From NCBI GenBank assembly GCA_965658745.1, contig CBFHTK010000013.1, forward strand, positions 1 to 64,000: DNA of 64,000 nucleotides, read 5' to 3'. Below the pieces are notes generated by a model. The model saw only the letters and a program-made list of their open reading frames with translations. It was not told the DNA's origin and did no database searches. The translations under genes and the position numbers were made by a program. This document shows positions 53,430 to 61,025 of the stretch, in pieces (positions within the stretch are counted from its first letter, which is position 1; each line of letters starts with the position of its first letter). Origin of the DNA: JAHDFB01 sp965658745 (lineage in GTDB: Bacteria > Bacteroidota > Bacteroidia > Chitinophagales > Saprospiraceae).

Positions 53430-54062
53430 TTACGCTTTACCGACGTTTTTCGTCGGTTTTTTGTCGGAAAGTGAACCTTTTGCAATATCAACACCCAATG
53501 AATCGAGTGGACTCACCACGGAGCTTGCACTAGTCTGGCTCACATGGGTGTAAACCAAAGTAGTCTTGATATCTCGATGACCCAAAAGCTCCTGAATGAG
53601 GCGTATATTGGTACCCGACTCCAAAAGATGAGTTGCAAAGCAATGCCGTATCGTATGTGTTGTAACTTCTGAGTGATTCCTGCAGCTCTCGCAGCTTTCT
53701 TTACAATATTTCTCAGACTCGCTGCAAAATAGGGATGACCGGCTTGCTGACCTTCAAAAAGCCAAAAGCTGGGTTGGTATGCTTCTACGTAATCTTGTAG
53801 CATCTTCTTCATAACTTCACCAAGCATGACTACCCGATCCTTCTTACCTTTACCGCCCTCGATAAAAAATTGACTGCGATCCCACTGAATATCTTGCATA
53901 CGTACTCCGATCAATTCGCCGCTTCTCAGACCACCATTGTATAAACCTGAATTATGCAGAGGTGCTTTTCATTTTTCACTTGATCAAATAATCCCTTGAT
54001 TTGCTTTCGACTTAGGACTTTGGGTAATGTGCTTGCTTTACGAGGACGTTTGGTTTTATCAA
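53430..54062 (-). pseudogene. Tyrosine recombinase (XerD/integrase family) remnant with two frameshifts
   Basis: Three frames join into one enzyme: TLPKVLSRKQIKGLFDQVKN, then a shift near 53930 into NGGLRSGELIGVRMQ (first catalytic Arg) and GGKGKKDRVVML, then a shift near 53670 into THTIRHCFATHLLESG (H-x-x-R), ELLGHRDIKTTLVYTH with the second His and catalytic Tyr. All catalytic residues survive but not in one frame. The N-terminal SAM-like DNA-binding domain is missing; similarity starts at about 54060. It sits beside the lectin-like gene and may mark an old island end. Confidence 0.78.
53439..53463 (+). terminator. Strong hairpin with T run, plus-strand terminator-like
   Basis: ACCGACG (53439-53445), loop TTTTT, CGTCGGT (53451-53457) and then T's to 53462. 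It lies inside the 3' end of the recombinase remnant. On the minus strand no T run follows, so it would stop only plus-strand (antisense) transcription. Confidence 0.5.
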
Positions 54063-54065
54063 TTT

Positions 54066-54253
54066 CAAAATCTGGCGCTGATCCACTATTCGATAACACA
54101 AAGGATACTCTAATCAATAATGTCGAATTGGAAGATATTCGAACTATGAGATCAACAACTAATCCGACGATTGACCTGCTAGTGCACAGCAATTTAGATG
54201 GAATAGGAGGCTTTCACAACAAAATAACGGGGGAATTCTATTTAAAGAAGTAA
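54066..54253 (+). pseudogene. C-terminal fragment of an unknown protein, joined head-on to the recombinase remnant
   Basis: An open plus-strand frame ends at 54253 and reads naturally from about 54066: GADPLFDNTKDTLINNVEL, then STTNPTIDLLVHSNLDGIGG and FHNKITGEFYLKK. Upstream of about 54060 the same frame is only the shadow of the recombinase on the other strand, so no genuine start exists. I do not recognise the protein. It looks like a gene cut at the recombination joint. Confidence 0.35.
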
Positions 54254-54380
54254 GCTTATAAGCTCCTCTCGGTATAGGTAATTTCATCTATAAAACGTGA
54301 TCACTGTATACTACAACATGAATATAGTCACAAGGTGACAAGACGAACAAGGTCCTACGAACTCTCCTTTTTCTTCTAAC

Positions 54381-54890
54381 TTAAGATTCCAATACCTTCT
54401 CATAAGCTCTTCTCGGACTTCCTCGCATGTACACTTTTCCGCAATAGTTATAACCCATCTTTTCGAAAATCTTCAGCATTGCCGCGTTATCAAAATTTGT
54501 ATCCGCCTTTATGCTGCGAATTCCCCACGATTTTGTCTGCTCCTCAATTCCCAACATCATCTTTTGGGCTTGACCCTTTCCTATGTACTTCTCTGAAATC
54601 GCTATTCTGTGAAAAACGACAAATTCAGATTCCGTTAACCATTTACCTTCGATGATATCATAATCAGGTTCATCATTCACCAATAATGCGCAGTACCCGA
54701 TGATTTCATCTTGATTACAAAGGACGTACCCATAGCTATTTGCAATATCTCGTTCCACAACTTCTGGATTTGGATAGCCATCTTGCCATTGATTACTACC
54801 CTCTTCTTTGCGTTTTTGTATAGCTGACTGAAGAATCAACCAAATGGCATCGGCATCAGCCTTCTCTGCTTTCCTAAATATCGTTATCAC
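54381..54890 (-). CDS. GNAT family N-acetyltransferase
   Basis: 169 residues, cytosolic. The acetyl-CoA-binding motif is RIAISEKYIGKGQAQKMM (Q/R-x-x-G-x-G/A type) around residues 97-114, followed by ADTNFDNAAMLKIFEKMGY, the usual GNAT beta-alpha end. Substrate unknown. Its ATG overlaps the stop of the Omp28-like gene by one base (54890), so the two are translated together. Confidence 0.85.
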   Translation of the reverse strand: MITIFRKAEKADADAIWLILQSAIQKRKEEGSNQWQDGYPNPEVVERDIANSYGYVLCNQDEIIGYCALLVNDEPDYDIIEGKWLTESEFVVFHRIAISEKYIGKGQAQKMMLGIEEQTKSWGIRSIKADTNFDNAAMLKIFEKMGYNYCGKVYMRGSPRRAYEKVLES

Positions 54891-55894
54891 TATTCTACTA
54901 CGATTTTTTGAGATAAACTTCCTCGTTTACTTTCAATTTTTAAAAGATAAACCCCTGATGGCAAGTTACTTACATCAACTGTGGCTTTAGTTTGAAACTC
55001 AGATCTAAATTGGATTCTCCCTGCAAGATCGGTAAGGCTTAACGAAGCTTCTATACCTTCTTCTAACTTGACATTCAAAATATTCTGAGCTGGGTTTGGA
55101 TACACAGTAACATTTCTAAGGGTTTGGAAATCCTTATTAGAAACAGTATTCTCAGACGGTGAGGCAGCGTCAGATTGCACGACTGTATTGGTTTCTGAAT
55201 CATTGAGGATTGCATACACAAACATTTGGGACATATCCCACTCTTCCTCTTTATTGACTGAATAAGTGAAAGAAATAGATTCGCCCACGGCTGGCAATGT
55301 GACAGCGTCACCTTCAATGTCAGTAAAGGCTTTTCTGAAGACATCATAGTGCACATCTTCCCCGTTGGGAGCTTGATAATTAACAACTTTTTCAGCTACT
55401 CCTACAAGAAGACTAGTGCCAGAGTAATTGTGCTCACTCTCAGTTGTTAAGGTAATCGTTGCCTCTATCTTATCGTCAGCTGTTTTCGTTTGTATAATAT
55501 CTATGCTGACCTCTGTCATCTGATCTATATACGGCGTAAAGACTTCAGGACTTCCAAATTGTACACTGATTGGATTGAGAACACCTTGAACAATGAGTCT
55601 TGGGGTACCTCCGAAAACACCGTAATAGTTTGCTCTCCCATCGTTTTCAGAGGGATTATGCTGACTAAATAGACATGTCGAATAAGGAGAACTAGGATGA
55701 TAAGACACATGGAATACATCTGGATAATCCTCCAAATTGGTATAAAATGCTGGATTTTTACTCGAACTTGCGCAGATCGAACATCTAGTATTTGTAAAGT
55801 GCTCAACAATTACATTCTTAGCAACTTGCGTATTTCCATTTTGCGTCATAAACGCAAAGAAGCTCACGAACAATAAAGATAATATAGACTTCAT
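54890..55894 (-). CDS. Omp28-like thioredoxin-fold protein with T9SS type A sorting domain
   Basis: 334 residues from the ATG at 55894 (MKSILSLLFVSFFAFMTQNG, signal peptide). The N-terminal half has VEHFTNTRCSICASSS with a CxxC redox pair and VFGGTPRLIVQG, as in Omp28-related proteins. The C-terminal 75 residues are a type A T9SS domain: VYPNPAQNILNV, LTDLAGRIQF, LPSGVYLLKIE, ending QKIVVE. It would be exported across the outer membrane and may catalyse disulfide exchange on surface proteins. The alternative TTG start seven codons earlier is unlikely. Confidence 0.85.
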   Translation of the reverse strand: MKSILSLLFVSFFAFMTQNGNTQVAKNVIVEHFTNTRCSICASSSKNPAFYTNLEDYPDVFHVSYHPSSPYSTCLFSQHNPSENDGRANYYGVFGGTPRLIVQGVLNPISVQFGSPEVFTPYIDQMTEVSIDIIQTKTADDKIEATITLTTESEHNYSGTSLLVGVAEKVVNYQAPNGEDVHYDVFRKAFTDIEGDAVTLPAVGESISFTYSVNKEEEWDMSQMFVYAILNDSETNTVVQSDAASPSENTVSNKDFQTLRNVTVYPNPAQNILNVKLEEGIEASLSLTDLAGRIQFRSEFQTKATVDVSNLPSGVYLLKIESKRGSLSQKIVVE

Positions 55895-56023
55895 AGATTT
55901 AGTTTTTTGATTCAACTAATAGAACCCTAAAACTACAAAATTGTAAATCGATTCGGCACCTTATTCTGTGCTTATTAGACGGTTAGGACTATTTTCAACT
56001 CCTCGGTCTCAATGATTTGATCC

Positions 56024-56242
56024 ATGACAATCGAGGATTCGGAAACTGAAATAATAAAATATAAGAGCAGTAAGTACTCATATAGTACTGACCAAAAGAA
56101 TACAACAAGAATTATTAAAGGTGACATCGAAATTCCGGATGATCTTCAAGTAGGCGACGAAATAAAAGTGCTCGTTTGGAATTACTCAAACAAACCTACT
56201 TATATACGTGAAATAGGGCTTCTATTGGGAAAACCAAACTAA
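56024..56242 (+). CDS. Short hypothetical protein (72 aa)
   Basis: Reads MTIEDSETEIIKYKSSKYSY and later GDIEIPDDLQVGDEIKVLVW, ending IGLLLGKPN. An in-frame stop at 56018-56020 and ATG at 56024 bound it. The latter half looks like a beta-strand module that could be the tail of a larger lost protein. It is convergent with murB, two bases from its stop. Not recognised; real expression uncertain. Confidence 0.4.
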   Translation: MTIEDSETEIIKYKSSKYSYSTDQKNTTRIIKGDIEIPDDLQVGDEIKVLVWNYSNKPTYIREIGLLLGKPN

Positions 56243-56244
56243 TC

Positions 56245-57246
56245 TCAAATAATATTTACTTCAAATTCCAGGGTAATGCCAAACTCATCTTTTACTGATT
56301 GCCGAACATTCTTTGCGTGATCGTAAATCTCTGCTCCAGTTGCATTTCCATGATTTACTATAATTAAAGACTGATGCTTGTAATTACCAGTATTCCCTAC
56401 TCGCTTACCTTTCCAACCACATTGTTCTATTAACCAACCTGCTGGTATTTTTACATGTGTATCATTATCAACTGGATAAAAAGGCACATAATCGTAGTCT
56501 TCTTCTATTTCCTCTTGCACTTTCTTCAATACTATTGGATTCTTAAAGAAAGACCCTGAATTACCTATCACTGCCGGGTCAGGAAGCTTCGACTGTCGAA
56601 TTTCTATAACCGCTTGACTCACATCTTGAATATTGGGTGTCGAAATGCCCTTTTCTTGCAATATATTTTTGATTGGACCGTAGCTCACATTCACTTCATT
56701 AATGTTCGTATGAAGCTTAAATTCAACTTCGAGAATAAAAAACTGACCCTTATATTTGCTCGATTTAAATATACTATCCCTGTAAGCAAAACTACATTCT
56801 TCAGGGTTAAAACTAACTTCCTGCTGGTTCAACATATCATAGGCATGCACGCGAGATATCACATCTGCAACTTCAACTCCATAAGCACCAATATTTTGTA
56901 TGGGTGACGCTCCGACAGTTCCCGGAATAAGCGAAAGGTTCTCAATGCCTCCAAGGTTTTGGGTCAATGCCCAAAGAACGAACTGATGCCAATTTTCACC
57001 ACCACCTACTTTGATTGTAGCATGATTCTCATTATTCTCTACAATAGAGATTCCCATTATTTCATTCTTCAATACTGGAATCTCAATATTTTGAGTTAAG
57101 AGAACATTCGACCCACCACCTAGAATGAAATATTCATCTCGTTTATTAAATGAAAACACTTTCAGATCATCAACAGATCTGATGTGATTTAAAACACCTG
57201 CATTAACGTCAATACCGAATGTATTGAAATCTTTAAGACTTGGCAT
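56245..57246 (-). CDS. murB: UDP-N-acetylenolpyruvoylglucosamine reductase
   Basis: FAD enzyme that reduces UDP-GlcNAc-enolpyruvate to UDP-MurNAc with NADPH, second committed step of peptidoglycan synthesis. FAD site: YFILGGGSNVLL and IPGTVGASPIQNIGAYGVE. Catalytic Ser lies in GNSGSFFKNP, and AGWLIEQCGWKGKRVG is the conserved C-terminal segment. 333 residues, type I MurB. ATG at 57246. It follows the barrel protein gene by 30 bases in the same direction. Confidence 0.95.
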   Translation of the reverse strand: MPSLKDFNTFGIDVNAGVLNHIRSVDDLKVFSFNKRDEYFILGGGSNVLLTQNIEIPVLKNEIMGISIVENNENHATIKVGGGENWHQFVLWALTQNLGGIENLSLIPGTVGASPIQNIGAYGVEVADVISRVHAYDMLNQQEVSFNPEECSFAYRDSIFKSSKYKGQFFILEVEFKLHTNINEVNVSYGPIKNILQEKGISTPNIQDVSQAVIEIRQSKLPDPAVIGNSGSFFKNPIVLKKVQEEIEEDYDYVPFYPVDNDTHVKIPAGWLIEQCGWKGKRVGNTGNYKHQSLIIVNHGNATGAEIYDHAKNVRQSVKDEFGITLEFEVNII

Positions 57247-57276
57247 AGTTAAATTCGTTGAAGTAAAAGGGCATTC

Positions 57277-57930
57277 TTACATCTTAATGATATCACTGTC
57301 ATCCTTCTCTGGAGTCACGTTGAAACTTAGCATTTTCATAAATGGAAAACTGTAAGAAGTATTCAATCCAATAGATAAAGAATTTGATGGCATTTCCGGA
57401 TTCAGTCCAAATCTGACGAAAAACTCAGTCATTTTGGATTTATTTCCGCGTCCAGTTCCGATTTCCACCACATACGTATTGTAATATGGTCTTTGAATTC
57501 CTCGATCCTGTGCCTTATCATTCAATCCAAATAGCTCCGTTTTGTTGATTTGCCAACCTCCACCAATGTAGTAGCCAAATCTTTTCAAATCACCAAGGCC
57601 TGTCAAGCCACCAAAGTTTATTTTAGCCATCACCGGAATATGCATAGTACCCAAGCCATAATACTCTTCCACATTGAGACCCAGTACGCCCAAGTTAACA
57701 TAGGATTCAATGCTTAATGCAACCTTCTTGGTACCTAGCCAAGTTTTTAAACCAAGAGTACTATTGAGAATTGCTGAACCAGCAGACCTATCAAAGCCAG
57801 TACCATCTTCAGGATTCACATAACGTTGATACAGATCTCCACCTGTTACAAAGCCAATATTTGCTTGACTATGAACGACTTGAAGTGACGCAACTGTAAG
57901 TACTATACTAACTAAAATGATTCTTAACAT
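57277..57930 (-). CDS. Hypothetical outer-membrane beta-barrel protein
   Basis: 217 residues with a signal peptide (LTVASLQVVHSQA). Alternating strands GLKTWLGTKKVALSIESYVN, RFGYYIGGGWQIN, KMTEFFVRFGLN and LSIGLNTSYSFPF suggest an eight-stranded barrel; a short polar tail follows (EKDDSDIIKM). Family not recognised. Located just upstream of murB on the same strand. Confidence 0.55.
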   Translation of the reverse strand: MLRIILVSIVLTVASLQVVHSQANIGFVTGGDLYQRYVNPEDGTGFDRSAGSAILNSTLGLKTWLGTKKVALSIESYVNLGVLGLNVEEYYGLGTMHIPVMAKINFGGLTGLGDLKRFGYYIGGGWQINKTELFGLNDKAQDRGIQRPYYNTYVVEIGTGRGNKSKMTEFFVRFGLNPEMPSNSLSIGLNTSYSFPFMKMLSFNVTPEKDDSDIIKM

Positions 57931-58086
57931 ATGCTATTTATTCTTTTAAGTTTTTCATGTTATTATCGCAAGTCCAAGTATTCGTGGGCTCTTTATAAAT
58001 TATCATAATTATTCATGAGATTTCTTCCATAGGGAGTATTATCCACTGTAATACTAATTCTGCTAAAAGTAGGAAATTCTTCTAGA

Positions 58087-59880
58087 TTACTCAAACTGCA
58101 GCTTAGCTAGAAGAGAATACTTGCCAGCTTTATTATCTATAAGTGAATCGTGTGTTCCTTCTTCTTTAATCTGCCCATCTTCGATAACATAGATGCGATC
58201 CACGTTCTTTATAGTCGATAATCTATGGGCAATAATAATGGATGTTCTACCTTTCATCAAGTTGTCTAAAGCCTCTTGAACTAATCTCTCAGACTCAGTA
58301 TCCAAGGCACTGGTAGCTTCATCTAATATCAGAATAGCTGGATTTTTCAATATTGCTCGTGCAATAGCAACTCTCTGCTTTTGTCCACCACTGAGCTTTA
58401 CACCTCGTTCGCCAACTGCTGTCTCGAATCCGTCAGGAAAAGACATGATAAAATCATAACAATTTGCTTTGCGAGAAGCTTCATATAATTCTTCATCACT
58501 TGCATCAGGTCTCCCGTAAAGTATATTTTCTCTTAGGGTTCCCCCAAAAAGCATGATCTCTTGCGGCACGATCGCAACGTGCTTACGATACCCCACAATA
58601 TCATAATCTTCTATATTATTTTCATCAACTGCAATCTGACCTTCATCAACATCATAATAGCGCATAAGCAATTGTACGATGGTGCTTTTACCACTGCCGC
58701 TTTGTCCTACAAGTGCAACTTGCTCTCCTTGACCTATTGTAAGTGATATCCCCTTAAGTATCGGAAAGTCTTTACGTGTTGGATATGAAAAATGTACATT
58801 CTTATACTCAATCGATCCTGATAAATCTAATTCTTGGTGTTTTTCAATTTCAAGTTCAGATTCCTTAGCTAGGATTTGTCTGATTCGTTCTGTTCCACCT
58901 ACGGCAGCAATTATTTCGGAATAGAAATTCCCAAGACCTGCAATCGCTCCTCCGATGAATCCAGTGTATGCTATAAACTGAACCAATTCTCCAATTGTCA
59001 TAAACCCCTGCGAAACATATTTGGCGCCCATCCACAGCACAAAGAACATCCCACCAAAAAGTAATACAACTATAAATGTGGAGAAGAGTCCTCGTACCCG
59101 TGCTAACTTCAATGAGATACCAACAAGCTTAGAAATCTTGGTGTTATACCGACCTGATTCATACAACTCATTTGTGTACGCTTTGACTGATTTAATATTT
59201 TGCAAAGACTCTTCCACAACAACATTCGTTTCTGCAAGATCTTTCTGTCTTTCCTTCGACATCCTTCTTAGAAATCGTCCAAAAAATAGCGCTCCTATCA
59301 CAACGAATGGGAAAGTGGCTAGCATAATTAAAGATAACTTAGGTGTCGTTACAAGTAGAAGCGTGATACCAATAATTAATATTAGTATCTGTCTAAAAAA
59401 ACTAAGTAGTGTAAATGAAAATACGGATTGTAGTTGACCAACATCCGATGATATTCTTGACATCAGTTCCCCTACCCGATTCTCTTCAAAGAAGAAGATC
59501 GGCAAGCTAATAAGCTTGGCATACAATGCCTTCCTCAGATCAGCCATTGACTTTTCACTTACAATCGCATTTAGTATTACCTGGGAATATGAGACGACAC
59601 CCTGTACTAGAAGGACAACAATCAAATAGTATCCTAGATCATTAAGGGTTACTCCGTATCTATCCGTTCCCGTAGCGATATCCGTTAGTACTCCTGCGAT
59701 AAATGGGAACACCATTGTCAAAACACTTGAAAATACCAACATAACAAAGGCTCCTATGAAGTACCATTTGTAGGGTATTACAAAGGTGAAAATTTTAAGT
59801 GCTTCTTTTAACTCAGATAAACTAAGTCGCTTCTTCTGTTCATCAGCCGAATCGGAAGAACTATATTGTGATTTTGCCAT
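58087..59880 (-). CDS. ABC exporter, fused permease-ATPase (MsbA-like)
   Basis: 597 residues: six membrane helices in the first 330 residues (type I exporter), then an ATPase domain with Walker A GQSGSGKSTIVQ, signature LSGGQKQRVAIARAI, Walker B ILILDEATSALD and the H-loop IAHRLSTI. Length and order match MsbA/lipid exporters or multidrug half-transporters that act as homodimers. Substrate not decided by sequence. It is followed upstream by queD with a five-base gap, so the two share an operon led by queD. Confidence 0.9.
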   Translation of the reverse strand: MAKSQYSSSDSADEQKKRLSLSELKEALKIFTFVIPYKWYFIGAFVMLVFSSVLTMVFPFIAGVLTDIATGTDRYGVTLNDLGYYLIVVLLVQGVVSYSQVILNAIVSEKSMADLRKALYAKLISLPIFFFEENRVGELMSRISSDVGQLQSVFSFTLLSFFRQILILIIGITLLLVTTPKLSLIMLATFPFVVIGALFFGRFLRRMSKERQKDLAETNVVVEESLQNIKSVKAYTNELYESGRYNTKISKLVGISLKLARVRGLFSTFIVVLLFGGMFFVLWMGAKYVSQGFMTIGELVQFIAYTGFIGGAIAGLGNFYSEIIAAVGGTERIRQILAKESELEIEKHQELDLSGSIEYKNVHFSYPTRKDFPILKGISLTIGQGEQVALVGQSGSGKSTIVQLLMRYYDVDEGQIAVDENNIEDYDIVGYRKHVAIVPQEIMLFGGTLRENILYGRPDASDEELYEASRKANCYDFIMSFPDGFETAVGERGVKLSGGQKQRVAIARAILKNPAILILDEATSALDTESERLVQEALDNLMKGRTSIIIAHRLSTIKNVDRIYVIEDGQIKEEGTHDSLIDNKAGKYSLLAKLQFE

Positions 59881-59885
59881 TTTTG

Positions 59886-60251
59886 TTAAATTTCGTCCTC
59901 CCCTCTATATACTACACCTGAACTCGGTGTTTCCTTCAATTCCAATTTGCATAGCTCGGGAAGTACAGGTTTAAGTTTCCTCCAAATCCAAACAACAATT
60001 ACCTCGGCTGTAGGGTTTTCCAAACCCTCAATTTCATTTAAATATTGGTGATCCAACATCTCTTCGATTGGTTTCCAAACTCTTTTCATATCGCCATAAT
60101 CCATAACCCAACCAACAACTGGATCTAGAGGACCATCAATATAGATCTTTATGTGATAGGTGTGACCATGCAAATTTCTGCATTTGTGTCCTTCTGGAAC
60201 ATGCGGCAAATAGTGTGCTGAATCGAAACTAAACTCTTTGTAAATAACCAT
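59886..60251 (-). CDS. queD: 6-carboxytetrahydropterin synthase
   Basis: Converts dihydroneopterin triphosphate to 6-carboxytetrahydropterin in queuosine/deazapurine synthesis. Zinc ligands His13 (FDSAHYL), His28 and His30 (NLHGHTYH), and catalytic Cys24 in HKCRN are in place. 121 residues is the normal length. ATG at 60251. No queC or queE is near; the downstream neighbour is the ABC exporter, probably only a transcriptional link. Confidence 0.92.
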   Translation of the reverse strand: MVIYKEFSFDSAHYLPHVPEGHKCRNLHGHTYHIKIYIDGPLDPVVGWVMDYGDMKRVWKPIEEMLDHQYLNEIEGLENPTAEVIVVWIWRKLKPVLPELCKLELKETPSSGVVYRGEDEI

Positions 60252-60504
60252 CAGAAGTGATTCGAGTGAATAATAGCTGCAAAATTACTGTTTTCAAATC
60301 TATTCTATTCTACTTAAGTTGCTTAAGTCGATTGCATACTTTCACGCACTCACAATTCATCGACTACAATAATCTTCTAGAAACTAGATCATGCTAATTA
60401 TACCTTGGACTGCAGTCTTGCTCACGCCCACTAACTCCAAATTGTTATTTTATTGTCATTTTTGATGGTATTTCATTCGATAAGTCTTCCTTAAAGCTTT
60501 TTGC

Positions 60505-60518
60505 AGGCTTTAAAGCCT
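60505..60518. repeat. 14-nt perfect palindrome upstream of ccmE
   Basis: AGGCTTT-AAAGCCT, four bases before the TTTG element of the ccmE promoter candidate, a fitting place for an operator. Confidence 0.45.
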
Positions 60519-60522
60519 TAAA

Positions 60523-60549
60523 TTTGTGCAGAAAATAAAGGTATATTTG
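60523..60549 (+). promoter_or_regulatory. Candidate promoter of the ccmE-ccmF operon
   Basis: TTTG at 60523-60526 and TATATTTG at 60542-60549, 15 bases apart, 64 bases before the ATG. Confidence 0.38.
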
Positions 60550-60613
60550 AATCGTTTCTACGTTTCATTTGTTATACAAACAATCGTAGCGAAATGTTAT
60601 AAATTTAGAAGAG

Positions 60614-61009
60614 ATGAAGAAGATATATATTGTTGCTCTTGTAGCCATAGCCTTAGGGGTTTTCTTAATTGCAAATGCTGCAAAAGATGTAACAACCTAT
60701 GCAGATTTTAGCGCTGCTGAACCCGGAAATCGCGTCAAAATTGTAGGTCAGCTTTCAAAAGAAAAACCTATGATCTATGATCCGAACGTAGACGTTAATC
60801 TTTTTACATTCTTTATGAAAGATGATAATGGTGTGGAGAAGAAAGTCATCTACACAAAAGGTAAACCTCAAGATTTCGAAATGTCAGAGTCATTGGTCGT
60901 AACAGGCAAATTAAAAGATGATGTCTTTGTTTCCGATGAAATACTAATGAAATGTCCATCTAAGTACAAAGGAGAAGAAGAATTAATCAATGCCCAAAAC
61001 GCAGGTTAA
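60614..61009 (+). CDS. ccmE: Cytochrome c maturation haem chaperone CcmE, CxxxY type
   Basis: 131 residues: an N-terminal membrane anchor (IVALVAIALGVFLIANA), then an OB-fold domain (VKIVGQLSKEKP, FTFFMKDDNGV, LVVTGKLKDDVFVSDEIL). The haem-binding site reads KCPSKY with Cys114 and Tyr118, the CxxxY variant known from some bacteria and archaea, in place of HxxxY. It would hold haem covalently in the periplasm and hand it to CcmF. Sixteen bases separate it from the ccmF-type gene, so they form one operon. Confidence 0.85.
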   Translation: MKKIYIVALVAIALGVFLIANAAKDVTTYADFSAAEPGNRVKIVGQLSKEKPMIYDPNVDVNLFTFFMKDDNGVEKKVIYTKGKPQDFEMSESLVVTGKLKDDVFVSDEILMKCPSKYKGEEELINAQNAG

Positions 61010-61025
61010 TTAACAAAAAAAATAA

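Larger units (their letters stand above)
60252..60613. other. Divergent intergenic region between queD and ccmE
   Basis: 362 AT-rich bases. A 14-base perfect palindrome AGGCTTTAAAGCCT lies at 60505-60518 and a promoter candidate at 60523-60549. On the minus strand TAATTTTG (complement of 60280-60287) is a TAnnTTTG match for queD. No gene is seen. Confidence 0.45.

Noticed and set aside
48535..56242. Retroelement reverse transcriptase or template repeat near the lectin gene
   Set aside because: No frame with reverse transcriptase motifs (such as YxDD) and no second copy of the variable 3' end were seen in the window.
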